Positions 50,709 to 59,821 are shown, counted from the stretch's first letter. The stretch is DNA of 64,000 nucleotides from Acidicapsa acidisoli (GCF_025685625.1 NZ_JAGSYI010000002.1:1054001-1118000); one strand, 5' to 3'. Translations and numbers: made by a program. Notes: generated by a model not told the origin, from the sequence alone.

Positions 50709-51677
50709 CTACGGAATCAGCAGCAGCTTACCGGTCGTATTGCGCGAAGCAATGTCGATCTGCGCCTGCGCTGCCTCGGCGAGCGGGTAGGTGTGAGAGG
50801 CGCGGACCTTGAGCTTGCCTTCTTCAATCCAGCGAAAGACGTCTCCGGCCCTCCATTCAAGATCCTTGCGGGTAGCAATGTAATCCTTGAGCGTTGGGCG
50901 AGTCACAAACAGCGAACCTCGCGTGCTCAATTGAATCAGGTCGAACGGCGGCACCGCTCCGCTCGACCCGCCAAAGAGCACCATCATGCCGCGCGGGCGC
51001 AGGCAGTTCAGCGATTTCTCAAAAGTCGTCTTGCCCACCGAGTCGTAGACCACATCCACGCCGCGCCCTTCCGTGAGCCGCTTCGTCTCGGTCTCGAAAT
51101 CAGCTTCGGTATAAAGAATGACCTCGTCCGCACCTGCTGTGCGGGCCAATTCAGCTTTCGCCTGTGTCGAAACGGTGGCAATCACTCGTGCCCCAATCGC
51201 ATGAGCCATCTGAACCAGAAGCTGACCCGTCCCGCCCGCTGCGGCATGAATCAGCGCCGTATCGCCGGACTTGAGCGGGAAGGTCGAATGCGAAAGATAG
51301 TGCGCCGTCATGCCTTGCAGAATCGCCGCAGCAGCCTGCTTCAAATCCAAGCCAGCCGGCACTCTGACCAGTTGAGTGGCCGGGACCAGTGCATATTCCG
51401 CATAGCTTCCGATCACGCCGGTAGACGCAACCGCATCGCCAACGGCAAAACCGTCCACGCCGTCGCCAAGCTGCTCGACCGTTCCCCCAGCTTCCATTCC
51501 CGGAATCAGCGGCAGCGGAGCCTTGTACCGGCCCTCGCGAAAGTAGATCTCGATGAAGTTGACGCCCGTAGCCGCGATCTTGATGAGCACTTGCCCCGGA
51601 CCGGGCGTAGGGATGGGAATCTCGGCCACGGTAAGCACTTCCGGGCCGCCTGTCTGGTGAATCTGAATAGCTTTCAT
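50709..51677 (-). CDS. NADPH:quinone oxidoreductase, zeta-crystallin type
   Basis: The 322-residue medium-chain reductase has the quinone-reductase N-terminus (MKAIQIHQTGGPEVL), GVNFIEIYFREGRY, PGMEAGGTVEQLG and the NADPH site HAAAGGTGQLLVQMAHAIGARVIATV. No zinc ligands of alcohol dehydrogenases are present, as expected for QOR. It reduces quinones or enones with NADPH. The sirtuin follows 10 bases later. Confidence 0.93.
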   Translation of the reverse strand: MKAIQIHQTGGPEVLTVAEIPIPTPGPGQVLIKIAATGVNFIEIYFREGRYKAPLPLIPGMEAGGTVEQLGDGVDGFAVGDAVASTGVIGSYAEYALVPATQLVRVPAGLDLKQAAAAILQGMTAHYLSHSTFPLKSGDTALIHAAAGGTGQLLVQMAHAIGARVIATVSTQAKAELARTAGADEVILYTEADFETETKRLTEGRGVDVVYDSVGKTTFEKSLNCLRPRGMMVLFGGSSGAVPPFDLIQLSTRGSLFVTRPTLKDYIATRKDLEWRAGDVFRWIEEGKLKVRASHTYPLAEAAQAQIDIASRNTTGKLLLIP

Positions 51678-51826
51678 GACTTGCTCAGAATACCCTGTCC
51701 GGGGTGCCCTCTGCCCCTCGAATCATAGGCGTCGGGGATCAAGTGATTCGTTGTACAGAATCGAGAGAGGCATCAGCGCTTCAATTACACGATTTGCTTT
51801 CTCGCATCATTGACGGGCTGAAAGGG

Positions 51827-52087
51827 CTAAACCGTCTTGGCATTTGGAAACTCGACTTCGCCCCAAAATCCCCTCCATCTCTCTTCGGGCCCTACCAAGC
51901 TAAATACGACTCCGGTCTCCTTCTCCAGAAACCATCTTTCATCGTGGTAGGTGCGTCGATCACTGCTGACTGGAATTTCAAGAACATATCCGCGCTCGAT
52001 CGTCTCACTGAGCATTCGTTGAACTTCCCTGTAATCTCGCTCGGAGGCGAACTGTCTACCAAGATACATCTCACGAAAGACCGTCAT
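51827..52087 (-). CDS. Protein of unknown function
   Basis: I do not recognise this 86-residue protein. It is Glu/Arg/Trp/Phe-rich (REMYLGRQFASERDYREVQRMLSETIERGYVLEIPVS, DERWFLEKETGVVFSLVGPEERWRGFWGEVEFP) and resembles small immunity-type proteins, without a match I can name. It starts 7 bases after the alpha-L-fucosidase stop, on the same strand, and may be translated from that transcript. Confidence 0.5.
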   Translation of the reverse strand: MTVFREMYLGRQFASERDYREVQRMLSETIERGYVLEIPVSSDRRTYHDERWFLEKETGVVFSLVGPEERWRGFWGEVEFPNAKTV

Positions 52088-52094
52088 GACTCAT

Positions 52095-53522
52095 TCACTT
52101 GGCTGTTTGCAGCCGAAGCACCCAGTCATAACTGCCCGGAAGCGAAGTCGGCAGCGTCACTTCGAGATCATCCGCCTTCTGGCTCCATTTCAGCGGCCCG
52201 GAGTTACCCAACAGAGTTATCTCCGAACCCGGCGCGGCAACCAGGTTATGCAGCACAACCGTGGAAGAAGCGGGCTTGCCGAAAAGCGTGGCATAAAGAT
52301 GCCCGTCCTTCTGCGTAAAGCGCAAGTCGACAGTGCGGCCCGCAGCATCTTTCTGATTCGTCGTTCCATTGGGTCGCGTCCACGGATGAGTTCCGTAAAT
52401 CGCCTCGCCATTCTGTTTGAGCCACACGCCAAGCTTCTCCAGGCGGTCGAGCTGAATCGGCGGAATCGTCCCGTCTGCCTCCGGACCGACGTCAAGCAGC
52501 AGATTGCCATTCTTGCTGACAATGTCCACCAGCAGTTCAATCAGCTCCTGCGGTGCGATGGTCTGCGCATCGCCCTCCGCGCGGTTGTAGCCGAACGACA
52601 TTCCCAATCCGCGGCATTCTTCCCACTTCTTCTTGCTGATCTGGTCGAGTTTCGCATACTCCGGCGAAGTAAAGTCCGAGTGAGGAACGCCGAACCGGTC
52701 ATCCACTACCCCATCCGGCGTCGAGTTATAGTAGTCGGCCATGATCTGCAGCGGCTTGCCCGACTTAGGCCAATCAATGTCATTCCAAAGCACCGCAGGA
52801 TGATAGAGATTGATAAGTTCTTCGATCTGCGCGTCGGCATAGACTCCGTAAGCCGTCGATTCCGGCTTTACATTCTCATAATCCGCCGGCTTTTCGATTG
52901 GCCCGCGATTGAAGGTCCAGTCATATCCTCCCGAGTAATAAAGCCCCATCTTCAGGCCGGACTTGCGCACCGCCTGAGTTAGCTCCCCGACTATGTCCCG
53001 CTCCGCCTGCAGATTGCCCTGGTTCGGGTTGACCACCTTGCTCGGCCACAGCGTAAAGCCCTCATGATGCTTGGTTGTGAGGACCACATACTTCGCCCCC
53101 GCATCGCGGAAGATAGCCGCCATCTTATCCGGGTCCCACTTCTTGCTTTCCTGGTTAAAGGTCGAAGTGAAGTCGTAATAGTTATGATTCGGCCCGAAAT
53201 GTTCGCGGTCATACTGCGCCGTCGGCGAGTTAGGGATGCGCACGACGTTGTAATACCACTCGGCATAGGGATCGTTGACGATGTAGTCGAGAGACGCGAA
53301 GTCATGATCTGCGTGCTGCACCGGTGCCCATCCCGGAACGGAATATAGCCCCCAGTGGATGAAGATCCCGAGCTTGGCATCGTCATACCAGGCTGGCAGC
53401 GGATGCTTATCGAGCGACTCAATGGTTGGCTCGTAATGCGCCAGCTCAGCATTTTGGGCGCTTGCTGCGATGGATACGCTTACAAAAAGAATCGGCGCGA
53501 TGGCAAGAATCTTACGGAGCAA
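52095..53522 (-). CDS. Alpha-L-fucosidase (GH29), secreted
   Basis: The 475-residue enzyme has a signal peptide (about 1-22, LRKILAIAPILFVSVSIAASAQ) and a GH29 TIM barrel (KLGIFIHWGLYSVPGWAP, FDFT-like NHNYYDFTSTFNQ, AGAKYVVLTTKHHEGFTLWPSKV, YYSGGYDWTFN). The nucleophile Asp lies in AVLWNDIDWP. The C-terminal part (from about 355) is a beta domain. It removes alpha-fucose from glycans outside the cytoplasm. TTG 53522 (family-like signal start, AGGGAG about 7 bases upstream) is preferred; the open frame reaches 53612. Confidence 0.93.
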   Translation of the reverse strand: MLRKILAIAPILFVSVSIAASAQNAELAHYEPTIESLDKHPLPAWYDDAKLGIFIHWGLYSVPGWAPVQHADHDFASLDYIVNDPYAEWYYNVVRIPNSPTAQYDREHFGPNHNYYDFTSTFNQESKKWDPDKMAAIFRDAGAKYVVLTTKHHEGFTLWPSKVVNPNQGNLQAERDIVGELTQAVRKSGLKMGLYYSGGYDWTFNRGPIEKPADYENVKPESTAYGVYADAQIEELINLYHPAVLWNDIDWPKSGKPLQIMADYYNSTPDGVVDDRFGVPHSDFTSPEYAKLDQISKKKWEECRGLGMSFGYNRAEGDAQTIAPQELIELLVDIVSKNGNLLLDVGPEADGTIPPIQLDRLEKLGVWLKQNGEAIYGTHPWTRPNGTTNQKDAAGRTVDLRFTQKDGHLYATLFGKPASSTVVLHNLVAAPGSEITLLGNSGPLKWSQKADDLEVTLPTSLPGSYDWVLRLQTAK

Positions 53523-53614
53523 TGGGATCTCCCTCTTTCGACAGCACTTCGGAACAGATTGGACAGACAGAGAAAGTGTACACAAAGCAAGGCACGCGAA
53601 GCCACGCACCAACG

Positions 53615-53644
53615 AAAAACCCCGCTCCGGCAGCCGGAGCGGGG
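53615..53644 (-). terminator. Rho-independent terminator of the glycosyltransferase gene
   Basis: On the minus strand CCCCGCTCCGG and CCGGAGCGGGG (arms 53634-53644 and 53620-53630, loop 3) form an 11-base perfect stem followed by UUUUU (A at 53615-53619). It lies about 27 bases after the stop of the gene at 53671-54660. Confidence 0.85.
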
Positions 53645-53670
53645 GTCGATTTCGTCTTGTACTGAGAGCG

Positions 53671-54660
53671 CTAGTTGCCCGAGAGCAGACTTGGCTCTTC
53701 CGGAGCCCGCAGCCTCACCAGCCGGTCAATGGCATACGGCGCGCGATGACTGCTCGTATGGTAGTGGCGCACCTGCAACTCACCCAGCAAGCCAATGGCC
53801 AGCATCTGGATTCCAGCCACAATCAGCACAGCGGCCACCACAAACAGCGGTCCGTGCTCATCCATCACATTCTGGTGGGGATGAATCAGCTTGGCCACCA
53901 GCAGGAACAGCGAGAACAGCATACCGGTGACAATACCCAGCGCCCCAAACCCTCCGAAAAAGTGCAGCGGACGGCTCATGTGCTTGAGCAGGAAGCGGAT
54001 CGTCAGCAAATCAAAGAAGACGCGGAAGGTGCGGCCAATGCCGTAGTGGCTCTTGCCCCGCTCACGCATCACGTTCTTGATCGGAATCTCGCAGATGGAC
54101 GCGCCATACCAGGCCGCCAACGCCGGAATAAACCGATGCATCTCGCCGTAAAGTGGAATGTTATGAATGATTTCCCGGCGATACGCCTTAAACGTCGTGC
54201 CGAAATCGTGAATATCCACTTCCGAAAGCTTGGCCATCAGCCAGTTGGCGCAACGCGACGGAAAGCGGCGCATGACAAAGTTGTCAATCCGCTCCTTGCG
54301 CCAGCCGCTGACCACATCGTAACCCTCTTCGAGCTTCTCGATAAAAGCAGGAATTTCATTCGGGTCGTGCTGCAGATCGCCGTCCATGGCGATGATGAAG
54401 TCGCCATTCGCGTTGTCGAAGCCCGCCGCCAGCGCCGAAGTCTGCCCGAAATTTCGCCGCAACTTGACCACCAGCACACGGCTGTCGACCGCGGCAATCT
54501 CTTCAAGCAGCTTGTAAGTGCGGTCGCTGGAACCGTCGTCGACCAATACCAGCTCAAAACTGTCGCCTACCTGTTCCATTACGGATTTGAGTCGGGCGTA
54601 TAGCTGGGTTACATTCTCTTCTTCATTGTGGAAGGGGACCACGATGGAAAACTTCGGCAT
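53671..54660 (-). CDS. Family 2 glycosyltransferase, DPM1/ArnC type
   Basis: The 329-residue enzyme has a GT-A domain (FSIVVPFHNEEENV, VDDGSSDRT, NFGQTSALAAGFDNANGDFIIAMDGDLQHDP with DxD, FGTTFKAYRREI) and two C-terminal membrane helices (about 240-262 and 278-300). It probably moves a sugar onto undecaprenyl phosphate for envelope glycans. ATG 54660 fits the family N-terminus; the open frame to 54690 is not conserved. Confidence 0.92.
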   Translation of the reverse strand: MPKFSIVVPFHNEEENVTQLYARLKSVMEQVGDSFELVLVDDGSSDRTYKLLEEIAAVDSRVLVVKLRRNFGQTSALAAGFDNANGDFIIAMDGDLQHDPNEIPAFIEKLEEGYDVVSGWRKERIDNFVMRRFPSRCANWLMAKLSEVDIHDFGTTFKAYRREIIHNIPLYGEMHRFIPALAAWYGASICEIPIKNVMRERGKSHYGIGRTFRVFFDLLTIRFLLKHMSRPLHFFGGFGALGIVTGMLFSLFLLVAKLIHPHQNVMDEHGPLFVVAAVLIVAGIQMLAIGLLGELQVRHYHTSSHRAPYAIDRLVRLRAPEEPSLLSGN

Positions 54661-54736
54661 ATTGACATTATAGATGCGCGTCCAATGCAAAAGGCGTCAG
54701 AGGAAGTTGATATAGCAACAACTTTTTCCAAATGAC

Positions 54737-54758
54737 TACTGACAGGATGCTGTCAGTA
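54737..54758. promoter_or_regulatory. Operator-like dyad upstream of the VOC/YafY pair
   Basis: TACTGACAG and CTGTCAGTA pair perfectly around GATG. It lies 53 bases upstream of the VOC start, between divergent genes. The symmetric TGACAG-N4-CTGTCA form is a plausible site for the WYL regulator encoded two genes downstream. Confidence 0.5.
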
Positions 54759-54810
54759 TGGGTGGAGCAATATCACTCTTAAGCGTGACTTTTCACGCGG
54801 GGAGATAGAG

Positions 54811-55206
54811 ATGACAAAGGAAAAGCGCCTCAATAACGTGGTCTGGTTTGAACTGCCGGTTACCAACCTGGACCGCGCCACCCAATTCTACGAGACCGTC
54901 TTCGATACGAAATTGGCCACCGATCAGCGTTTTCCGGGGATTGCGATGTTTCCGAAACGCCACGAGACAGCCACCACCGGAGCCCTCGCCGTCACCCACG
55001 ACCCCAAAATCGAAGGTCGCCCTTCGACCGACGGAGCCGTCGTTTATCTCAATTGCGATGGCGAACTGGATGCCGTGCTGAAGCGGGCCAAGGCAGCAGG
55101 CGGAGAACTGTTGCAGGAGGTCGCTCAACTGCCCGGCGAGATGGGTTGGATTGCCCAGTTTCGCGATCTGGACGGCAACCGCGTCGGCTTGCACGCTACG
55201 TTTTAG
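54811..55206 (+). CDS. VOC-superfamily protein
   Basis: The 131-residue protein has the glyoxalase/bleomycin-resistance fold (NVVWFELPVTNLDRATQFYETVF, GALAVTHDPKIEGR, VVYLNCDGELDAVLKRAKAAGGELL, GWIAQFRDLDGNRVGLHATF). No substrate is assigned. SD GGGGAG lies 8 bases before the ATG. The YafY-type regulator starts 47 bases downstream; VOC/YafY pairs are a common soil-bacterial arrangement. Confidence 0.87.
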   Translation: MTKEKRLNNVVWFELPVTNLDRATQFYETVFDTKLATDQRFPGIAMFPKRHETATTGALAVTHDPKIEGRPSTDGAVVYLNCDGELDAVLKRAKAAGGELLQEVAQLPGEMGWIAQFRDLDGNRVGLHATF

Positions 55207-55252
55207 GCGGTTCCTGTGCCAGATTGCCCCGTTGGGATAGGATGCCATCATC

Positions 55253-55948
55253 ATGCGTCGGGCCGACCGGCTATTTCGAATCGTCCAACTGCTGCGCGCG
55301 GGCCGGCTGCAAACCGCGCGCAGCCTTGCGCAAAAGCTCCAGGTCTCCGACCGCACGATTTACCGCGACGTGCAGGATCTTCAGCTCTCCGGCGTCCCCA
55401 TTCTGGGCGAAGCCGGGGTCGGCTACACCCTGCGGCGCGACTTCGACCTTCCTCCGCTTATGTTTGATCGAAGAGAAATCACGGCCCTCGTACTCGGCAG
55501 CCGCATGGTGGCGTCCTGGGGAGACGCCGAGCTAGCCGCTGCTGCCAACGACGCGCTACGCAAGATCGAAGCTGTTCTCACCCCGGCGCTGCGCGACCGC
55601 ATCGATGCCGTTCCACTGTACGTCCCGGGGTATCACCTTGAAAATCAAGGCTCTACGCGGCAGCTGCTGGAGCAGTTACGCATTGCCATCGATAGCCGCC
55701 AGGTGATCGAGGTTGCCTATTGCGACGAGAAATCTCAGATCACCGAGCGCAGGTTGCGTCCCCTGGCGCTGCTCTTCTGGGGGAATGTCTGGACATTGGT
55801 GGCCTGGTGCGAACTCCGGGTCGATTTTCGCAGCTTTCGCGTCGACCGCTTTCAGAGTCTTCGCATCTCCGAAGAGCAATTTAGTCCCCAACCGGGCCAG
55901 TCTTATGAGGATTATCTGGCGCAAGTCAAGATTCAATTCGGCACCTGA
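55253..55948 (+). CDS. YafY-type HTH-WYL transcriptional regulator
   Basis: The 231-residue regulator has an N-terminal HTH (RADRLFRIVQLLRAGRLQTARSLAQKLQVSDRTIYRDVQDLQLSGVPI) and a WYL domain (about 140-215, IEVAYCDEKSQITERRLRPLALLFWGNVWTLVAWCELRVDFRSFRVDRFQSL). Here the WYL signature is modified to W-T-L in the domain. Such regulators sense nucleotides or nucleic acid ends and often control a neighbouring VOC gene. The dyad at 54737-54758 is a candidate operator. Confidence 0.9.
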   Translation: MRRADRLFRIVQLLRAGRLQTARSLAQKLQVSDRTIYRDVQDLQLSGVPILGEAGVGYTLRRDFDLPPLMFDRREITALVLGSRMVASWGDAELAAAANDALRKIEAVLTPALRDRIDAVPLYVPGYHLENQGSTRQLLEQLRIAIDSRQVIEVAYCDEKSQITERRLRPLALLFWGNVWTLVAWCELRVDFRSFRVDRFQSLRISEEQFSPQPGQSYEDYLAQVKIQFGT

Positions 55949-55949
55949 C

Positions 55950-55985
55950 AAAAAGGCCAGCGCAGAGGGGAGATCTGCGCTGGCC
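55950..55985 (-). terminator. Terminator of the WXXGXW gene, perhaps bidirectional
   Basis: GGCCAGCGCAGA (55955-55966) and TCTGCGCTGGCC (55974-55985) pair perfectly around a 7-base loop. Toward the minus strand five U follow (A at 55950-55954). It also lies at the end of the convergent YafY gene. Confidence 0.8.
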
Positions 55986-56007
55986 TGCTGCGTTGCGTTA
56001 TATAGGA

Positions 56008-56298
56008 TTACCGCCAGTGGCCTTCAACCATGACGTAACCGCCGTTCTTGTGTACCCAGCGATGGGCAACCCAGTGCGCGCCAGGATGGGGTGGACGATC
56101 CCAGCGGCCTGCAACCCAGACGTAGCGTTGTCCGTCCCAGCGTTGATAACCATCGATCCAGACAAAACCCGGTCCCGGTGCGGGGCCGCGTCTTTCGACA
56201 ACTGGCGCGGGCGGTCCAATGCGGACCACAACCTGCGCAAAAGAGGCGGCAGGTAGCAGAGAGACAGCAAGCAGCAAAGCTGGAAGAAATTTCTTCAC
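56008..56298 (-). CDS. WXXGXW-repeat secreted protein (BcpO-like)
   Basis: The 96-residue protein has a signal peptide (about 1-22, LLLAVSLLPAASFA) and repeated aromatic motifs (FVWIDGYQRWDGQRYVWVAGRW, VAHRWVHKNGGYVMVEGHW). This YXWGXW type is a small periplasmic family of unknown function. It is transcribed alone with a strong terminator. Confidence 0.82.
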   Translation of the reverse strand: MKKFLPALLLAVSLLPAASFAQVVVRIGPPAPVVERRGPAPGPGFVWIDGYQRWDGQRYVWVAGRWDRPPHPGAHWVAHRWVHKNGGYVMVEGHWR

Positions 56299-56436
56299 TT
56301 GTGTTGACTCCTTCTCGGTGAATTCTTAGAGCCTCGCCGTTTAGCTGGCGGGCATCCGGTCTTTCTATTGCATAGAACGTCGAACGACTCGAATTAGTTG
56401 CGTTTCTATGGTTAAAACATGAGGAAAAGTCAGCGT

Positions 56437-57543
56437 CTAGACCACCGAAGCTGTTGCCTGGCCTACACTTGCGAGCTCTTCAACAAGAACCTGCGCAGCC
56501 TTCCGGCAAGCTGCCCCATCCGCATCATGATGCGTCACCAGGCGCACCGATTGCGGGCCTACGGCGCTCATCAGAATGCCTTTCGCCTTGAGGCTGGCCG
56601 TCAGATCCACCGCTGGCACCGTGCGCAGCGAGAAAATCACAATGTTGGTCTGCACCGCATCCAGATCGATCTCGACGCCCGGAATCTGCGCCAGCGTCCC
56701 GGCGATCATCCGCGCATTGGCGTGGTCTTCGTGCAGGCGCAGCGACATCTTCTCCAGCGCAATCAGTCCGGCGGCGGCCAGAATTCCTGCCTGGCGCATC
56801 CCTCCGCCCAGCGCCTTGCGGTAGATGCGGGCCTCATCAATGGCGGCCTTGCTGCCCACCAGCATCGATCCGACTGGCGCCCCCAGCCCTTTGGACAGGC
56901 AGAACATCACCGTATCGAAGCCGCTCGTCAGCTTCCGGACACCGTCAAAAACATCCCCGCCCAGAGTCGTCGCCGCATTGAAAACGCGAGCGCCATCAAG
57001 ATGAACCGGCAAACCGCGCTTCCGCGCTTCCGCCCAGATCTCTTCCAATACTGGCAGCGGAGTAACCGTCCCGCCAGAGAGGTTGGCCGTATTTTCGATC
57101 TCGATCAGGCCGGTATCCGCGCGAAACCCTCCGCGTTTGAAGATCACCGGCGCAATATGATCCCAGGTCAGAATGCCGCGAGGAGCCGCGACCGCGCGAA
57201 TCATACACCCGGAAAAGCTCGCTGCCGTCGCCATCTCCCAGTCCAGGATGTGAGACCGCGACTCGCAGATAATCTCCTGCCCGGGCCGCGTATGCAGCCG
57301 AATCGCCATCTGGTTGCCCATCGTTCCCGTAGGCACAAAGATGGCGGCTTCGCGGCCAAAGATCTCGGCAGCTCTGCGTTCCAGTTGATTGATGGTTGGA
57401 TCTTCACCATAGACATCGTCGCCGACATCGGCGGCAGCCATGGCCGCGCGCATCTCGGGCGTAGGCCGGGTGACTGTGTCGCTGCGCAAATCAATGACGT
57501 TATCGGGCGTATTCTCTGCTTGGGCTTGGTACAAATTAGGCAT
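56437..57543 (-). CDS. ltaE: Low-specificity L-threonine aldolase
   Basis: The 368-residue PLP enzyme starts IDLRSDTVTRPTPEMRAAMAAADVGDDVYGEDPT, with PTGTMGNQMAI, HLDGARVFNAA and the PLP Lys in CLSKGLGAPVGS. It cleaves threonine to glycine and acetaldehyde. The ATG at 57543 has GGAG 7 bases upstream. It lies 115 bases after hemW on the same strand, close enough to share a transcript. Confidence 0.93.
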   Translation of the reverse strand: MPNLYQAQAENTPDNVIDLRSDTVTRPTPEMRAAMAAADVGDDVYGEDPTINQLERRAAEIFGREAAIFVPTGTMGNQMAIRLHTRPGQEIICESRSHILDWEMATAASFSGCMIRAVAAPRGILTWDHIAPVIFKRGGFRADTGLIEIENTANLSGGTVTPLPVLEEIWAEARKRGLPVHLDGARVFNAATTLGGDVFDGVRKLTSGFDTVMFCLSKGLGAPVGSMLVGSKAAIDEARIYRKALGGGMRQAGILAAAGLIALEKMSLRLHEDHANARMIAGTLAQIPGVEIDLDAVQTNIVIFSLRTVPAVDLTASLKAKGILMSAVGPQSVRLVTHHDADGAACRKAAQVLVEELASVGQATASVV

Positions 57544-57658
57544 TGTAATCTCCGGATGAAATCCGTCTCAGTTGCATTCCATCCCAGTCTAATTTGCAGC
57601 AGTACAGATATGAAACGTGCCGGGATTGCGATTAAGCAAGGTCGCGGAAATCACCCGT

Positions 57659-58882
57659 TCAGCGCGCCATTTCTACAGCGGAAGCAAGGCCCAGGAACTC
57701 GGCGAAAACATCATTGGAGATAAGACGCCCGCGACTTGTCAGCCGCACAATATCGCCTTCCATAATCAGCAATCCGTCTGCAGCGAGACGACGCGCCGCA
57801 TCCACCGGGGGCTCAATTGCCGACGCGCCAAACTCACCGCGCAAGTCGTCAATGCGAACACCTGAGTTGCAGCGTAGCCCAAGAAACCAGGCCTCTTCCA
57901 ATTGCTGCGCCGAACCGAGCCATGCCGTCTCCGAAGACGCTTCCGAGTTGCTCAAATAGCCAGACAAATCGTCCGTCGTTGTTGCTCTCAGCACGGCGCG
58001 GTCTTCCTCAACCGAAGATCGCAGCATCGACGAAGCATCGAGGCCAACCCCGAGATATGGCCGCCGCTGCCAATAGCGCAGATTATGCCGGGAAGCCTGG
58101 CCTTCCCGAGCGAAATTCGAAATCTCATACTGCTGCAGTCCCGCGTCGGCGAAGGCGAGAATCGCGTCTTCATACATCCGCGCAATGGCATCATCAGTCG
58201 GCACCAGTCCGGCAGAATAGCGAGCCCCACCCGAGATCAACTCCCGTCCCAGCCGCGAATCCTCGTCAATCTCCAGCATGTAAACGCTGGCGTGCGGCAC
58301 ACCCGTCTCCGCCAGAACCGAGAGCGATTCGCGCCACGAACTCATCGTCTGCTCGGCCAGTCCAGCCAGCAGATCGATGTTGAGATTTGCGATTCCAGCA
58401 GCACGCAACCGGCGTAGATCGTCCAGTACCTGCGTACGGGTGTGAAGCCGTCCGCTCAACGCAGCTTCCCGATCCACAAAAGACTGCACACCGAGGCTCA
58501 CGCGATTGACGCCCGCCTCGGCCATGCTCGCAAGAGTCTCATCGGAGAGCTGTCCTGGTGCGCACTCGATAGTGATCTCTGCATCCGCATCCACTTGAAA
58601 CCGGTCGCGAACAGCCGCAAAAATTCGCGTGAAGAGTTCGGGCGCGAGCAGCACCGGCGTCCCGCCTCCAAAATAGATCGTGTCAACCTGCTTCGGTAAA
58701 TCGACCTGCATGGATTCCGCCCAGGATGGCGCATTCGCAAGATCTTCGAGCAATCGATCCACGTAGCGGGCATGGTCGCTCGCAGGATAGACGCCCGAAG
58801 CAAAGTTGCAATACGTGCACTTGGCGCGGCAAAACGGAATCGAAAAGTAAAGGCCGAGCGAATTGTGAGAAGAAGCTGGCAT
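57659..58882 (-). CDS. hemW: Radical SAM HemW-like protein
   Basis: The 407-residue protein has the radical-SAM Cys cluster (IPFCRAKCTYCNF), SAM/GGGTP motif DTIYFGGGTP, ECAPGQLSDETLASMAEAGVNRVSLGVQSF and YEISNFAREG, ending in a HemN-like C-terminal domain. The short N-terminus before the cluster is HemW-like. HemW is a heme chaperone; oxygen-independent coproporphyrinogen III oxidase is the older label. No partner is adjacent. Confidence 0.9.
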   Translation of the reverse strand: MPASSHNSLGLYFSIPFCRAKCTYCNFASGVYPASDHARYVDRLLEDLANAPSWAESMQVDLPKQVDTIYFGGGTPVLLAPELFTRIFAAVRDRFQVDADAEITIECAPGQLSDETLASMAEAGVNRVSLGVQSFVDREAALSGRLHTRTQVLDDLRRLRAAGIANLNIDLLAGLAEQTMSSWRESLSVLAETGVPHASVYMLEIDEDSRLGRELISGGARYSAGLVPTDDAIARMYEDAILAFADAGLQQYEISNFAREGQASRHNLRYWQRRPYLGVGLDASSMLRSSVEEDRAVLRATTTDDLSGYLSNSEASSETAWLGSAQQLEEAWFLGLRCNSGVRIDDLRGEFGASAIEPPVDAARRLAADGLLIMEGDIVRLTSRGRLISNDVFAEFLGLASAVEMAR

Positions 58883-59038
58883 TCAAAGGTATTTTCTCAT
58901 CTCCGGCCCGAACACAGTCCTACTGGCCGATTGCTCCATGAATCGAAGCGAATGAGACGAACTACAATCTGCGCAGTGCGCATCCAAATTGCATGGCGCT
59001 GCGTCCATTGTTTTGTTTGTGGTAAAGAACAGGGCTGC

Positions 59039-59821
59039 ATGACTCTGATTGCAACAACCGAATTTCAACCCGGCGTCCCGGAACGCCTTCCGGCCACGCA
59101 TCGCCGGCAACGGGATATATGGGAGCTTTCCGGAGTGTATTGCCTCATCCTGCTTGCACTCTGGACTCCGCGGCCATGGCAGACATATCTCGCAATTGCG
59201 ACGCTGGCCCTGGTTCTAATCGTCACGTGGCGCTCGTTCGACGGCTCGCGAGAAATGGGCTTTCGCGTCGCGGGCTTTTGGCGTTCCGTCTGGGTTGTAG
59301 CTGTCGCGCTTGCGCTAGCCGCTGCCGCTGTCGTTTTAGCAGCTCATCTGCAAACGCTGCACGCACCCTCGTCAGCCGGTCTTTTCCTATCGCGCTACTG
59401 GTCGTACACCATCTGGTCATTCCTGCAGGAGTTTCTGTTGCTGAACTTCTTTCTACTTCGTTTCATGCGGTTAGTTTCAAACAGGTATCTGGCCGCAATT
59501 GCAGCTACCGGACTGTTCGCGCTGGCGCACCTGCCAAGTCCCATACTGACTGCGTTGACTCTAATATGGGGCTACGCCGCATGTCTTATCTTCCAGCGTT
59601 ATCGCAACATTTACATCCCGGCTATTGCGCACGCTATCTTCGGCATCTGCATCGCAATTACCATTCCCGGACCCATCGACCATAACATGCGCGTGGGCCT
59701 CGGCTATCTAACCTATCGCGAACACGCGCATCATCACGGCAATCATCAGCGCAGCCAGATCGACCACACGGTATCAACCGTGGCATGTGTAATCGCGGAA
59801 GCTCCGACGCGCCGTTCCTGA
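59039..59821 (+). CDS. CPBP-family intramembrane protease
   Basis: The 260-residue membrane protein has about seven helices and the CPBP (Abi/CAAX protease-like) motifs in weakened form: FLQEFLLLNFFLLRFM (Gln-Glu in place of Glu-Glu), LFALAHLPSP and AIAHAIFGI. The C-terminal 40 residues are hydrophilic and His-rich (REHAHHHGNHQRSQIDH). The last 76 bases overlap the end of the next CPBP gene on the other strand. The real start is ATG 59039; the frame is open upstream. Confidence 0.78.
   Translation: MTLIATTEFQPGVPERLPATHRRQRDIWELSGVYCLILLALWTPRPWQTYLAIATLALVLIVTWRSFDGSREMGFRVAGFWRSVWVVAVALALAAAAVVLAAHLQTLHAPSSAGLFLSRYWSYTIWSFLQEFLLLNFFLLRFMRLVSNRYLAAIAATGLFALAHLPSPILTALTLIWGYAACLIFQRYRNIYIPAIAHAIFGICIAITIPGPIDHNMRVGLGYLTYREHAHHHGNHQRSQIDHTVSTVACVIAEAPTRRS

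Noticed and set aside
50469-51728. A 419-codon plus-strand frame over the sirtuin and quinone reductase genes
   Set aside because: Both minus-strand genes have complete catalytic motifs, and the plus-strand product is Arg/His-rich without any pattern.
53470-54603. A 377-codon plus-strand frame opposite the glycosyltransferase
   Set aside because: The glycosyltransferase has DxD motifs, two helices and a terminator; the opposite frame has none of this.
54782-54802. A GCGTGA/TCACGC hairpin before the VOC gene as an SD-hiding element
   Set aside because: The stem is only six bases and ends before the SD, so it would not block it.
56419-57723. A 434-codon plus-strand frame opposite threonine aldolase
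   Set aside because: The minus-strand protein has the PLP Lys and all family motifs; the opposite frame is composition noise.
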